Below, piece after piece: positions 38,597 to 50,394 of a stretch of 64,000 nucleotides of DNA; position 1 is the first letter of the stretch; every line of letters starts with the position of its first letter. This DNA comes from Desulfurivibrio sp. (GTDB lineage Bacteria; Desulfobacterota; Desulfobulbia; Desulfobulbales; SURF-16). The DNA lies in contig QZKJ01000008.1 of assembly GCA_003605035.1 (NCBI GenBank), forward strand, positions 1-64,000, given 5' to 3'. Under the pieces are notes generated by a model, which saw only the letters and a list, made by a program, of their open reading frames with translations, ran no database searches and was not told where the DNA came from. Made by a program: the position numbers and the translations under genes.

Positions 38597-41500
38597 ATGG
38601 GAACTGACAGCAATCAGGATTACAGACAATTTCTACGATCCGCATACGCGGCCATGGAGCCGGACGAGGCCCTGCGGGCCGCGCCAGGCGCCTTGATCGG
38701 CGTCAGCCCCGCAGCCGAATCGGCGCTGGCCGCGCTCAACATCAGATCGATTTTCGACCTGGCCGCCTCGCAGGTGTTTGCCGCGGCGGAGGGCCTGGTC
38801 GCCATCGGGCAGGACCCGGCGAGCGTTGAGGCCCGCCTGAACGTGGTGGCGGGGGATGTCGCCCGCGTACCGGCCGGCATGCCGGTGCGCGAACTGGCGG
38901 GCCAGCCCATCACCATTCTGCGCGCCGTCGACGAGGCCGCGGCAGCCGCGCTGGCCGCGGCGCTCGATGTGGCAAGCATCAGGGATCTCGCCCTCTGGCC
39001 TCCCTATCTGGCGGCCAGGGCCATCCTCAACGCCGGCTTTTTCCCCGAACAGACCGCGGCATTCGATCCCCAGGCGCCGCCGGATCTGCTGCCAAAAACC
39101 GGTGTGTACCCGACGGAACGGGTCTTTTTCAAAAAGCTGGTCATCGACGCCGTCCCTGAGCCCGCCACCGGCGCCCTGCCCATCGAACAGGCAGAACCGC
39201 TGGACCTCACGGCGGTTCTGGCGGCGCCGGCCGGTTTCAGCCGGCTTGCCACGGGCGCCCTGCTCACCTTCAGCCAGTCGTGGTTCTCCCAGGGACTCAC
39301 CCTCGGCTCTCTACTGCACAGCACCTCCCTGGCGCCCGGCGAGAGCACGCGGATCGCGGTGATCGACTGGTCGCGGCGGAGCCGGGCCGCGGCCAGCGAG
39401 GACATCTCTGAATCGGAACTGCTGTCCAACACCATGAGCCACAGCCGCGCCATCAGCGAGGTGACGAACGCCACGGCCAGCGAGTTTCAAAGCGGGCGGT
39501 CCAGCACCTCCGCCAAATCGACCACGGAACAGGGCGGCGTGGGTTTTGGCCTGGAAATCGGCCCCCTGGCCATCGGCGGTTCCGGCGGGGTGTCCAGCAC
39601 CACCACGGAGGCGATGACCGCCTCGTCCTCCTTCGGCGCACGTGATCTTGCCGCCCAGTACGCCCAGCAGATCAACGACCGCAGCCAGCAGAACGCCTCG
39701 TCGGTGCGCAACCGGCGGGCTTCGGTGGTGCGCGAGGTTTCCCAGGCCGAACACGAACAGATTTCGACCAGGGTCATCACGAATTACAACCACATGCATG
39801 CCCTGTCGATCCATTACTACGAAGTGGTCCAGGCCTTTCGCACCACCACCCAACTCGAACGGGCCGAGCGCTGCCTCTTCGTGCCGGTGAAGCTGGCCGA
39901 CTTCGGCGACCCCGCCACGGTGGAGCGCTGGCGCCTGACGCTTGCCGCCGCGGCCCTCACGGACCGCACCCGCCGCCAGTTGACCGTCGAGTACGGCGTG
40001 GTGGAAATCATTCCCCAGACGCCGCGCATCAGGCCGGGCGGCATTGTCCACGGCGGCCTGGGCGGCGGGGTCTTCACCACCTTCAGGCTGGCGCGGAGCG
40101 TGCCGGCTGGCGCCCCAATTCCGGCTGACGGCGAGGCGGCCCCCGCCCCTGCCGGACCCGAGGCTGACAACCCGGCGGCCCCGGCCATTCCCCCGGCCGC
40201 CGCAACCGTTGACTACCGGCGCGCGCCGCTCAATGCCCCGGCCGCGCTGCTCAGCCTCAAGGGCTGGAACATCGAGCAGCTGAACAGGGCCGGCTGGGCC
40301 ACCGGCCGGGTGCTGATGAAGGCTGGCTCGGACTCGGTCTTCATCTCCGACGATGCGCTGCTGGTAGGATTTTCGCTGCAGGCCGGCGCGGCGGCGCGTT
40401 TTGTGGTCCGCCTGCACAACGGCGACGAGGTGACGCCTGCGGCCACGACCGCTTCCGCCTTCACCTGCGGCGCCCCGGTTGCCATCGGCGAACTCGCCTC
40501 CATTGCCGTGCAGTTTGCCGGCCCGCAGAATCTCGGCACAGCGCTGGTGTTGCAGCTCAACCTGCTCGGTACCGTGACTCCGCTTGATGTGCCGGTCGTG
40601 CTCCAGCCGATGAGCGTGCCGCGGGAGGTGGTCAAATTCGGGGGCGCGAAGTCGGCCCGCGAACTGCTCGATCACCTGCAGGCAAACCGCCTGCACTATA
40701 CCCAGGCCATCCTGCGCTCCCTCGACGCCGCCAGCGTGGCGGCGCTGCTTGCGCGCTTCACCTACCGCGGCCTGCCGCTTGGCCAGCTGGTCGACCCGCA
40801 GCCGTTTACCGTGATGGCGAACTTTCTCGTCTTCCGGCTGAACGTGGAGAGCGGCGGCGAGCCGGCTGATTCAGGCTGGGCCGCGGAGCAGACCGCCTGG
40901 CAGGAGTGGCTCAGGCGGCGGGGGCTCGACAGCCCGGCCCCGAGGAGCGAGATCATCCCGCTCCCCTCCGGCGGGGTATTCGCCGAGGCCGTGCTGGGCC
41001 GCTACAACGCGGCGGAAAAAACCGATCTCACCCGCTTCTGGAACTGGCAGGATTCGCCCATCCCCATCATGGCGCCGGAGATCGCGCCCCTGCAGGCCGG
41101 CTCCCGGGCCCAGGCCGAGAACCTCACCCCCGGGCAGCTCTCCGCCCCGGTCCTGTCGATCCAGAGCCCGACAGCCCTGCCTGATGCGGTGGGCATCGCG
41201 GCCATTATCACGGCGATCCAGAATGGCAACATGTTCCGCGACATGAGCGGCATGGCGCAAACGGCACTGCTGGCCCAGGCGGCCCTGCAGGCCAGCGCCC
41301 AGGGCGCCACCGCGGTGGGCGAGCAGGCGGGACAGAACCTGAAGACGGTGATGGAGAACAACACGGAGCGCATGCGCATCGCCGCGCAGGTCGCCACCGG
41401 CGGGGCCTCCGGCCTGGCCGGGGGCGGCGGAGGCGGGATGACGGGCCGGCCGGCCAAAAATGTGACCGAGGAGGGGGCCCGCCTGAATTTTGCCCGGGAC

Positions 41501-42463
41501 CTCGATGCCCGCCCGCCGGCGCCGGCGCAGGCCACGACGGCCCCGCGCAGCGGGCCGGTCGCCTCGTCGGCCGAGTTTGCCGCCAGCGCGGAGGTCACGC
41601 CGCCGCAGACCATCGAACGCGACCTCTTCAACCGCCAGACCGGCGGCGCCGCCGAGGACCTGGCCAACCAGACCCTGGGCTTGGCCTCCTCGAGTTCCGG
41701 CACCCTCCCCGGTCCGCAGCTTCCCCGCATGATCCTCTTCGAACTGGCGAGCTGTGCGGCTTTCGCCGCCCCCTGGGCCGACGAACCCGCGGAAGTGCTG
41801 GCCCTGCAGAATGGCAGCTGGCGGCCGGCGACCCCTGACTTCGACGTGGTAGCCACCCCCACCACCAGCGCCGGCGGCCGGGCTACCAAGCCGATCCCGC
41901 AACAGGTGGCTACCCTGGAAAATCTCATCAGCTCGATCGTTTTCTTCGCCCCGAAGATGACAAGCATATTCCCCAACCAGGCGCCGGTACCGACCCGGGT
42001 GCGCCGCCTGAATCTGTTCCTCTACTGCGGCAGCCAGGTCCTCGAGCTGCAGGGCACCCTCAACCCGAACGGCACGCGGGTGTCCACCCTGGGCCCCACG
42101 GCGGACCTCAAGGCAGGGGTGCTGGATGACAACATCCTCACCACGATCAGAAACGATCCCGCCAACCAGGCCACCCTGACAACCCTGCACCAGGCCTGGA
42201 CCGAAGACGCGGAGATCTGGCTTTACAGCAGCGGCGGCGTCCCCGGCGATGCGCTGGCGCAGTCCTTCGCCACCACCATGGGCGCCACCGTGCGCGCCTT
42301 CAGCGAGCCGTTCTGGGTGCTGCCCGCCTTTGACGCCCCGGCAAAAAGGATCCTCGCCCGCAACGAGGCCGGCATTGGCGCCGACTTTACCGCGGCCCAG
42401 GCCACGAAAACAACGCGGCTTTTCTCACTCGACCCGCTGTCGACCCGCTCCTTCCGGCCATGA
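38597..42463 (+). CDS. Large uncharacterised protein (about 1,288 aa), HhH-like N-terminal segments, no signal peptide
   Basis: Strong RBS (aaagaggagcaggccATG at 38597); continuous GC-rich ORF; motifs GALLTFSQSWFSQGLTLGSLLHSTSLAPGESTRIAVIDWSRRSR and NYNHMHALSIHYYEVVQAFRTTTQLERAERCLFVPVKL. Confidence 0.85.
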   Translation: MGTDSNQDYRQFLRSAYAAMEPDEALRAAPGALIGVSPAAESALAALNIRSIFDLAASQVFAAAEGLVAIGQDPASVEARLNVVAGDVARVPAGMPVRELAGQPITILRAVDEAAAAALAAALDVASIRDLALWPPYLAARAILNAGFFPEQTAAFDPQAPPDLLPKTGVYPTERVFFKKLVIDAVPEPATGALPIEQAEPLDLTAVLAAPAGFSRLATGALLTFSQSWFSQGLTLGSLLHSTSLAPGESTRIAVIDWSRRSRAAASEDISESELLSNTMSHSRAISEVTNATASEFQSGRSSTSAKSTTEQGGVGFGLEIGPLAIGGSGGVSSTTTEAMTASSSFGARDLAAQYAQQINDRSQQNASSVRNRRASVVREVSQAEHEQISTRVITNYNHMHALSIHYYEVVQAFRTTTQLERAERCLFVPVKLADFGDPATVERWRLTLAAAALTDRTRRQLTVEYGVVEIIPQTPRIRPGGIVHGGLGGGVFTTFRLARSVPAGAPIPADGEAAPAPAGPEADNPAAPAIPPAAATVDYRRAPLNAPAALLSLKGWNIEQLNRAGWATGRVLMKAGSDSVFISDDALLVGFSLQAGAAARFVVRLHNGDEVTPAATTASAFTCGAPVAIGELASIAVQFAGPQNLGTALVLQLNLLGTVTPLDVPVVLQPMSVPREVVKFGGAKSARELLDHLQANRLHYTQAILRSLDAASVAALLARFTYRGLPLGQLVDPQPFTVMANFLVFRLNVESGGEPADSGWAAEQTAWQEWLRRRGLDSPAPRSEIIPLPSGGVFAEAVLGRYNAAEKTDLTRFWNWQDSPIPIMAPEIAPLQAGSRAQAENLTPGQLSAPVLSIQSPTALPDAVGIAAIITAIQNGNMFRDMSGMAQTALLAQAALQASAQGATAVGEQAGQNLKTVMENNTERMRIAAQVATGGASGLAGGGGGGMTGRPAKNVTEEGARLNFARDLDARPPAPAQATTAPRSGPVASSAEFAASAEVTPPQTIERDLFNRQTGGAAEDLANQTLGLASSSSGTLPGPQLPRMILFELASCAAFAAPWADEPAEVLALQNGSWRPATPDFDVVATPTTSAGGRATKPIPQQVATLENLISSIVFFAPKMTSIFPNQAPVPTRVRRLNLFLYCGSQVLELQGTLNPNGTRVSTLGPTADLKAGVLDDNILTTIRNDPANQATLTTLHQAWTEDAEIWLYSSGGVPGDALAQSFATTMGATVRAFSEPFWVLPAFDAPAKRILARNEAGIGADFTAAQATKTTRLFSLDPLSTRSFRP

Positions 42464-42815
42464 CCCCTTATTTTCCGTATAGAGGCGCCGGAATTGCGTG
42501 GGTATTTTCCGCATCACAGATAATGCGATACCGCGGGCCAGAGCCTTCGCCCCATCTGGACGAGATCCGCCAGGGCAACTAACGCGGACCAACGGCCAGG
42601 CCCAGGAGCCGAAGCGGTCGCTTTCGTGGAAATCAGTTTTTCCGGCGCATTTTTCAGGTTAGAAATGGAAACAGGCAGGTGTCCCCCGAATTCGCCCGCG
42701 GACTGCTTGTTCCTTCGCACTCCATCCGCAGCTGCCGGAACGTGATAATCACCAGCTTGTCTGGTGCATTTTATTGTTGGAAATCAGTCAATTATCAGCG
42801 AATTCAAAAATATAC

Positions 42816-43805
42816 TCAAGCTTTCTTCTGACATTCCATGCAGTAGATGTTGCCTGCGAAACGTTTTTTATTAACCCAACAGAACTTCGCGACATTGTAT
42901 GTGATCGACACACCGCAAGAATGACAAACAAGCTTTTGCTTGGGCTTTTTCGCCTCATCAGTAGAACCGGCCTTGGCTTCAGCCTGAGGTGGCTTTTCCG
43001 GTCCGCCCATTGTCGTTTTCACCGCCTTGAGCGTTTCAAGGGAGGAAGCCAGAGCCGCGAGAGGTGGTTGCCACGACGAGGACAGCCCAAACTTTGCCGC
43101 CCAATCGAACTGGATCGGCTTATGGCACTGAGCGATCTTCTCCCCGAGATCTTTCAAAGTCTCTTGCCCGATCAACTTGGCAATGTTGAGCGGGTTGTTG
43201 TTGTCATCTATCGCCTTATCGATGGTTTTAAAGAGCTGATCTATCTTGATGATGCTCTCAATGCCATCGATCCTTGCTTTTGGCCTGCTGATCCTTGCTC
43301 CATTTGATATCAGAACAAGGCTCTTGAGGGTGGGCTTGATGGTTAAGCCCATCCGAGTTGGTAGTGCAATTCCGCCGGAATCGAAGAAGCGCTTCAGTAT
43401 GAGGAGATGCTTGTTGTTCTGTTCAATCGGAGATGAGACTCCGTAAGGCTTACTGCCCCTGAACGTAGAGAACTCGCCATGCTCATTTATTGCGATACCC
43501 TCCGAGAAATGTTTGCTCTCACACACCCACACTTCCATGAACCGGTTGATCAAGAGGTGGTCAATCTGCGCAACCAAACCGCCATGCTCGATGCGGAGAT
43601 CGTGGATTACCACCCAGTTTTTGGACTCACCCCAGTGCACCTTTATCTCGTAAGCAGCTTCTTCCTCTCCTCGAATACCGGCTTTTATGTTGAGGATTTC
43701 GCGCTCTATTCTTCTCTTGGTGCTCGAATCGGCTCCTGGATGTGCCAAGAGAGTTTGAAGAGCTTCTATTTGGCATTGCTTGTCATCGGCGTTCTTAATG
43801 ATCAT
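42816..43805 (-). CDS. NERD (nuclease-related) domain protein with C-terminal zinc-ribbon-like motif
   Basis: GIRGEEEAAYEIKVHW...VIHDLRIEHGGLVAQIDHLLINRFMEVWVCESKHFSEGIAI (NERD); C-term CHSCGVSITYNVAKFCWVNKKRFAGNIYCMECQ. Confidence 0.83.
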   Translation of the reverse strand: MIIKNADDKQCQIEALQTLLAHPGADSSTKRRIEREILNIKAGIRGEEEAAYEIKVHWGESKNWVVIHDLRIEHGGLVAQIDHLLINRFMEVWVCESKHFSEGIAINEHGEFSTFRGSKPYGVSSPIEQNNKHLLILKRFFDSGGIALPTRMGLTIKPTLKSLVLISNGARISRPKARIDGIESIIKIDQLFKTIDKAIDDNNNPLNIAKLIGQETLKDLGEKIAQCHKPIQFDWAAKFGLSSSWQPPLAALASSLETLKAVKTTMGGPEKPPQAEAKAGSTDEAKKPKQKLVCHSCGVSITYNVAKFCWVNKKRFAGNIYCMECQKKA

Positions 43806-44144
43806 GATTCAGCAATTACATTTCTTGGTGATTGTTAAAGAGCTGTAAAGTCAGCATATTGGGTAGTGGCTCAGGTCTCTTTTGTACCGGATTTCCTATC
43901 CGCAACAATATTGCCAGCAAGGAATTAAGCCAACCAGTTATTATCTAAACGGAATAAACTTACCACAATTTTTTCAGCCGGCCAACACGCACCAGCAAAT
44001 TGACGTTAACTGTTTAATTTCGTTACAGTTAATAAATTACTGCCAGGCAATTCACGTAATATCCCATCTGCAACGGCTACTATGCTGTGCGCGGCTTAAT
44101 CACTGTTGCTTTGCTGCCAACTGCTGGCCTCGGATGTGCCCCCT

Positions 44145-44855
44145 TCAGGGCTTTTTTCCCCCGCTGAGCCACCAGAGCGGGGTGATCTTACGGATTTTCC
44201 GGTCAGGCAGATGCTCCCAGAAGATGGGGCGGGGCGGGGAGGCAACATGCTGGGGCCGGAAAACCTGCTGCTCGCTGATGATGATGTCAAGCGGCACATC
44301 CCAGCAGGCCACGGGCAGGGGTTTGGCCATGATCTGGCCGGCATCGACCAGGGCGACAAGCACGGCGTCGCGGCTGATGGCCCCCAGGGCCGCCAGGATG
44401 GCCACGCTCAGATCAAAAAAACCAAGGCCGTCGCCCAGCCGGTTGCCCTGCTGGTCAACCGCCACGGCGTCGGTGATACAGAGCGACACAGCCAGGCTTT
44501 CCACCTCCGGCCGGCTGAGCCGCTGCCCGGCTTTGGCAAAACCTTTGATGGACACGCTGTGGGCAAGCTGCGGAAACGGGATGGAATAGGGCTTGAGGAG
44601 ATAAAAGCCGTCTTTGAGACCTGGGGCCGGGACGATGAGTTCCTTGCCGTCCAGCAGAGCGTTGATGCGCACCTGCTGCAGGGATGGCAGCGGCGAGACC
44701 AGGATCTGGCGGGCGCCGCGATAAGCCGGTTCCCGGCGCAGCAGCTCCGCGATGCGGCCGCTCAGTCCCCTGGCGGCCGCAGCCAAGGCAAGCTCTTCCC
44801 GCAGCGCCTGCTTGGCCAGCTGCACTGCGGAAAGATTATCGCGGTCCGGGGCCAC
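44145..44855 (-). CDS. 5-formyltetrahydrofolate cyclo-ligase family protein
   Basis: DAVAVDQQGNRLGDGLGFFDLSVAIL and LVDAGQIMAKPLPVACWDVPLDIIISEQQVF. Confidence 0.8.
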   Translation of the reverse strand: MAPDRDNLSAVQLAKQALREELALAAAARGLSGRIAELLRREPAYRGARQILVSPLPSLQQVRINALLDGKELIVPAPGLKDGFYLLKPYSIPFPQLAHSVSIKGFAKAGQRLSRPEVESLAVSLCITDAVAVDQQGNRLGDGLGFFDLSVAILAALGAISRDAVLVALVDAGQIMAKPLPVACWDVPLDIIISEQQVFRPQHVASPPRPIFWEHLPDRKIRKITPLWWLSGGKKP

Positions 44856-44869
44856 TGCCTGCTGATCGC

Positions 44870-45988
44870 TTATAAGGGCTGCTTGTTGGTTCCGGTCAGA
44901 ACCGGCAGGGAATTGCTGCGCAAAGATACCGGGGTGGCGGACAGGGCCAGCGGGCCGTCGGACGCGGCAGGCTGGCTGCCGTTCATGGCGGCGAGCTGCC
45001 GCTGCCTCTTGAAACCATACTCAACCAGGCGGCTGACATCACTCCACATGGTTTCGCTGCCCAGCAGCGCCACGATCAATTCGGCGTTATCCCGGCTGAA
45101 CTTGCCCACATAGGTCTGCCGGGCCGCCACGGTATAACCTGTTTTGCCGCCAACCGCCCCTTCAACCCGCCACAGGGCCTTGTTGTGGTTGCGGAGGACC
45201 TGACCGTAACGGGTGCGGATCTTGGTCCTGCCGATGCGCTGGGCAAACTCCCTGTCCTGCATGGCCTGGTTGAACACCGTGGCCAGATCGCGCGCCGTGG
45301 TCTGCTGGCCCGCTGCGGTCAGCCCGCTTGCGGTTTTGCACTGCGTCCGGGTGGCTCCCAGGGAGCGGGCCTTGCTGGTCATCAATTTGGCGAAGCTGCT
45401 CTCGGAGCCGGCCACCTTTTCCGCCAGGGCGACACTGGCGTCGTTGGCCGAGGCCAGCAGCACCGCATTGATCAGATCATCCGCGGCATAGGTCTTTTTG
45501 GGACTGATATAGATTTTTGAGCGGGGCATGCCGGCCGCCCTGCTGCTGGGCTTGACCAGATCGTTATCCCGCAGCGACTTGATGGCGATGAGGCCGGTGA
45601 TGATCTTGATGGTGCTGGCCGGCTGGCCGGGACGGTCAGGCTCATGGGCATAGAGGACCTGCCCGGTGCGCGCATCCATGACAATGGCGCTTCTTGAGGA
45701 AAGCTTCTTGCGCAGATCGCCGGAAAACGCAACTTCCCGGGCGCCCGCCTCGGATTTCTTCTCAGTCGGGCAGGAGGCGGCGCTCGCGTTGGGGTCATCA
45801 CTGAGCCGGGTACGCTGCACCGCGCCCGTTGCCGGGGGCGACTTATGCGTGGTGGCAATGATGTCGATATTTGCTCTATTCCTGGCAAGAACGGGGGAAG
45901 AGACCCCGGCAACCAGCAAGAGGAGGCAACAGACAATGGCAACCCGGCTGCGACTGGAATGTTTAAAAAAATGCGGGATCGGCGACAT
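44870..45988 (-). CDS. D-alanyl-D-alanine carboxypeptidase family (serine-type)
   Basis: SAIVMDARTGQVLYAHEPDRPGQPASTIKIITGLIAI (SxxK), GGKTGYTVAARQTYVG (KTG). Confidence 0.9.
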   Translation of the reverse strand: MSPIPHFFKHSSRSRVAIVCCLLLLVAGVSSPVLARNRANIDIIATTHKSPPATGAVQRTRLSDDPNASAASCPTEKKSEAGAREVAFSGDLRKKLSSRSAIVMDARTGQVLYAHEPDRPGQPASTIKIITGLIAIKSLRDNDLVKPSSRAAGMPRSKIYISPKKTYAADDLINAVLLASANDASVALAEKVAGSESSFAKLMTSKARSLGATRTQCKTASGLTAAGQQTTARDLATVFNQAMQDREFAQRIGRTKIRTRYGQVLRNHNKALWRVEGAVGGKTGYTVAARQTYVGKFSRDNAELIVALLGSETMWSDVSRLVEYGFKRQRQLAAMNGSQPAASDGPLALSATPVSLRSNSLPVLTGTNKQPL

Positions 45989-46254
45989 AATTTCTTCTGT
46001 CCAGGGTATTTTTTTTTCGGATCAGGATATATGATTATTTATTAACATGAGTTAATAGAAGAGAATCAATGCTCTATAATTGCTTAACCCATTTATTTCA
46101 CCATATAAAACAGAAATCGGAAAAGCAATATTTTTCTTTAGGGAAATATGACCATCTAATTGTTTCTCTGTTATTAAATGGCATTGCCTTTTTGCCTGCC
46201 GCACGTCACCCATCCGGGCGGAAATAAAAAAATAACGTTATTTCAGGAGGATAT

Positions 46255-46767
46255 ATGAATAAAAATATTACGGAACTCGTAACCGCGGTGGATTTTTTGG
46301 TCTTTTACCAGCTGCTGCTGGGCGAGCGGACCATCCACCTTTCCTTTGCCGAACAGCAACACCGGCAGGCGGCTGACCGGCTGCAAAAGATGTCCTATCA
46401 GCTCAATCACCTGCCAGACAGAAAGATGACGGTCGCGGAATTGACCGGCATGCTGCGCCGGCAGAGGCCGTTTGCGGAATTCAGCCAATCGCTTTTCATC
46501 CAGCAGGGCACCCCCTTTCAGCAGCGGGTGTGGGAACTCATCAGCCGGATTCCCTGCGGCGAAACCAGAACCTATGGCCAGCTCGCCCTGGCGCTCGGCA
46601 ATAAGACACTGGCCCGCGGAGTCGGCCAGGCCTGCGGCGCCAATCCCATTGCCCTGCTCATTCCCTGCCACCGGGTGGTCGGGCACACCGGCCTCGGCGG
46701 ATTCGGCGGCGGGATTGCCCTCAAGCAGCGGCTGCTGGACCTCGAAAAAGAAACCCGCAACTCCTGA
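46255..46767 (+). CDS. ogt: Methylated-DNA-[protein]-cysteine S-methyltransferase
   Basis: FQQRVWELISRIPCGETRTYGQLALALG, NPIALLIPCHRVVG (PCHRV); RBS caggaggatatATG. Confidence 0.93.
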   Translation: MNKNITELVTAVDFLVFYQLLLGERTIHLSFAEQQHRQAADRLQKMSYQLNHLPDRKMTVAELTGMLRRQRPFAEFSQSLFIQQGTPFQQRVWELISRIPCGETRTYGQLALALGNKTLARGVGQACGANPIALLIPCHRVVGHTGLGGFGGGIALKQRLLDLEKETRNS

Positions 46768-46792
46768 GGCCGCGGGCTGGAAGAGCGTGTGG

Positions 46793-46910
46793 GCACTTTA
46801 AGTACTTTAGCGCACTTTAAGCACTTTTCCGGTATCGGGCCGGAATCCGGAGTGGTGACATAACTTATTGAAATTACGTTACGACATCAGGAGTTCTGAA
46901 CTTGAGGCGC
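46793..46910. repeat. ACTTTA-rich intergenic repeat, copy 1 (3' side of cheB)
   Basis: gcactttaagtactttagcgcactttaagcactt ... ttgaaattacgttacgacatcaggagttctgaacttgag. Confidence 0.75.
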
Positions 46911-46951
46911 TTTCCATACTTCAAGAATTGCCGCCATTGCAAAGGCCGGGA

Positions 46952-48189
<1,238 letters not shown>

Positions 48190-48190
<1 letters not shown>

Positions 48191-49044
48191 TAAATATTCA
48201 GCAACTCCTGGGCCCGGTCCAGCTCGGTCAGCAGGTCGGCCATGCACAGCTGCAGCATCTCCATGGTAATGCCGAATCGTTTGAGGCCATCTCCCCGCAG
48301 TTCCGAGGCAAGACCATCGTCGCCGACGCCGATGCCGATGGAAATAACCAGACTGTTGCTCAAGGCGACCAGGGCGGTCAACGGCGCCCCTTCCAGGGCC
48401 ATGGCATTATGATGCTCCCGGACCGCGTCAATCAACTGCTGATCAAACTCCCATTTCTCCAGGATCATGCCGCCCAGCACCGCATGGTCGATGCCGAGAA
48501 TCTCCTGCTCCGCCGCCACGAAACTGCAGTTTTCCCGGGTCACCTTTTCCACGATCTGCTCAAAGTCATCGGCGACAAAGCCGCTGAGAAACCTTTTGCC
48601 GATATCATGGAGCAGGGCGGCGGTGAAGGCGCTGCCCTGATCAACCTCGCTGATGTGCCTGACCAACAGCTTGGCCATGATGCCGGTGGCAACCGAGTGA
48701 CGCCACATGTCGCCCTGCTCCAGACCGTATCCAGCCCCCACCTTGCCCTGGTAAAAACGGGCGCTGCTGCTGGCGATGATGATATCCTTGAGGATGTCAT
48801 GGCCGATGACCACCAGACCTTCATCCAGGGAATTGACCTTGCGGGGCAGGCCGAAGTAGGCCGCATTGCAGATCTTCAGCACATTGGCCGTGATGGCCTG
48901 GTCATACTGGATCACCTCGGCCAGCTGCCGGGCCGTCACCTCAGGATCCCTGAGCAACGTCATTACCCTTTCCGCCACCTTGGGAAAGGGCGGTACATGC
49001 CGGATCAAAGCCAGAATTTCGTCAACGCGGTTCATAGTTCGCAT
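48190..49044 (-). CDS. HDOD domain protein
   Basis: VPPFPKVAERVMTLLRDPEVTARQLAEVIQYDQAITANVLKICNAAYFGLPRKVNSLDEGLVVIGHDILKDIII typical HDOD. Confidence 0.9.
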
Positions 49045-49511
49045 TCTCCCCTGCCGGAAACCTTTAAAAGCACCCTGCCCGTAGCAATTTCAAGACTGAC
49101 TGTCCGATTGACCGACCCGCCGATGTCCTCAGCGGCAATGGTGATATGATTTTTGTCAAAGAGCTTGCGCAGGATCAGATAATTGCGTTTGCCGATGCTG
49201 AAAAGGCCGGTGGGATCGAGAATCTGCGAGCCGCCCACCACCTTGACGACCAGCCGGTTCTTGACCGCGCCCAGACTGTAGCATTCCTTGAACAGGGCCG
49301 GTATGCCGGTATCGGCAAACATGAAGGGTTTGTTTTTCGCCCGCTCCTTGTCAAGCCGCGAATCAGGCAGCATATAGTGCAGCAGCCCCCCCACTTTGGC
49401 CACCGGATCCCAGATCAGTACGCCGATGCAGGAGCCGAGGGAATAGGTGATCAGCGTCTCCTTGACGTTGCTGCTGACCTTCATATCCGAGATGCCGACA
49501 ATGACTTTCAT
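49032..49511 (-). CDS. cheD: Chemoreceptor glutamine deamidase CheD
   Basis: TYSLGSCIGVLIWDPVAKVGGLLHYMLPDS. Confidence 0.94.
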   Translation of the reverse strand: MKVIVGISDMKVSSNVKETLITYSLGSCIGVLIWDPVAKVGGLLHYMLPDSRLDKERAKNKPFMFADTGIPALFKECYSLGAVKNRLVVKVVGGSQILDPTGLFSIGKRNYLILRKLFDKNHITIAAEDIGGSVNRTVSLEIATGRVLLKVSGRGECEL

Positions 49512-49517
49512 AACGGG

Positions 49518-50381
49518 CTATTTGACTTTCTGATAAACGGTGGTGGCGGTCTGCTGGAAGCGGTGGCTGATGCTGGTCAGACTTTCCGAATGGCCGATAA
49601 ACAGATAGCCGCCGGGAGAAAGGCAGTGATAGAATTTTTCCGCCAGCTCCATCTGGGTTTCCCGGGTAAAGTAGATCATGACATTGCGGCAGAAGATCAC
49701 ATCCATCTCCTCCTTCCAGGGAAAGCTTTCCATCAGATTGATGTGCCGGAAGGTCACCAGCCGCCGCAGCTCGTCCTTCACCTTGACAAACCCGCTGCAC
49801 TTGCCCACCCCCTTCTGAAAAAAACTCTTGAGAAACTCGCCGGGTACCTTGTCCACCTTGTCCAGGGAATAAATGCCTTTTTCGGCAATGGCCAGCACCT
49901 TGGTGGAGATGTCGGTGGCCAGAATGGAGGCCGTAAATGACGGATTGCGGGCCATGAACATGGCTATGACCATGGCCAGGGTATAGGGCTCCTCACCGGA
50001 AGAACAGGCGGCGGACCAGACCTGGCATGGGCCCGCGGCGCTTCCCTTGGCGGCCAGCTGGGGAAGCGCCGTGGAGGTCAGATAGTCAAAATGGGATTTT
50101 TCCCGGAAAAAACTGGTAAAGTTGGTGGAAACGCAGTTGATGAGATGAACGAGTTCGTCGCCGCTCGCGTCGTGCATTACCCGCTCATAATAGTCCTTGA
50201 AGGAACCCAGCCGGCAGGCCCTGATCCTTTTGCCCAGCCGGGCATTGAGCAGCTCCTTCTTTTCAGGTTTCAGGTGGATGCCGGTCTTGGCAAAGATAAG
50301 CGCGCTGAAATTTTCAAAGTCTTTATCCGTCAAGCGAAACTGCTGGAAGATATGATCCACGGGAACTCCCTGAAACGACAC
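49518..50381 (-). CDS. cheR: Chemotaxis protein methyltransferase CheR
   Basis: VSTNFTSFFREKSHFDYL, VWSAACSSGEEPYTLAMV, IFCRNVMIYFTRETQ. Confidence 0.95.
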   Translation of the reverse strand: MSFQGVPVDHIFQQFRLTDKDFENFSALIFAKTGIHLKPEKKELLNARLGKRIRACRLGSFKDYYERVMHDASGDELVHLINCVSTNFTSFFREKSHFDYLTSTALPQLAAKGSAAGPCQVWSAACSSGEEPYTLAMVIAMFMARNPSFTASILATDISTKVLAIAEKGIYSLDKVDKVPGEFLKSFFQKGVGKCSGFVKVKDELRRLVTFRHINLMESFPWKEEMDVIFCRNVMIYFTRETQMELAEKFYHCLSPGGYLFIGHSESLTSISHRFQQTATTVYQKVK

Positions 50382-50394
50382 GGCAGTTTTCGCC

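Noticed and set aside
39311-40696. 461-aa minus-strand ORF (and 40871-42190)
   Set aside because: Antisense shadows of the large GC-rich orphan gene; the plus-strand frame has the RBS and runs uninterrupted.
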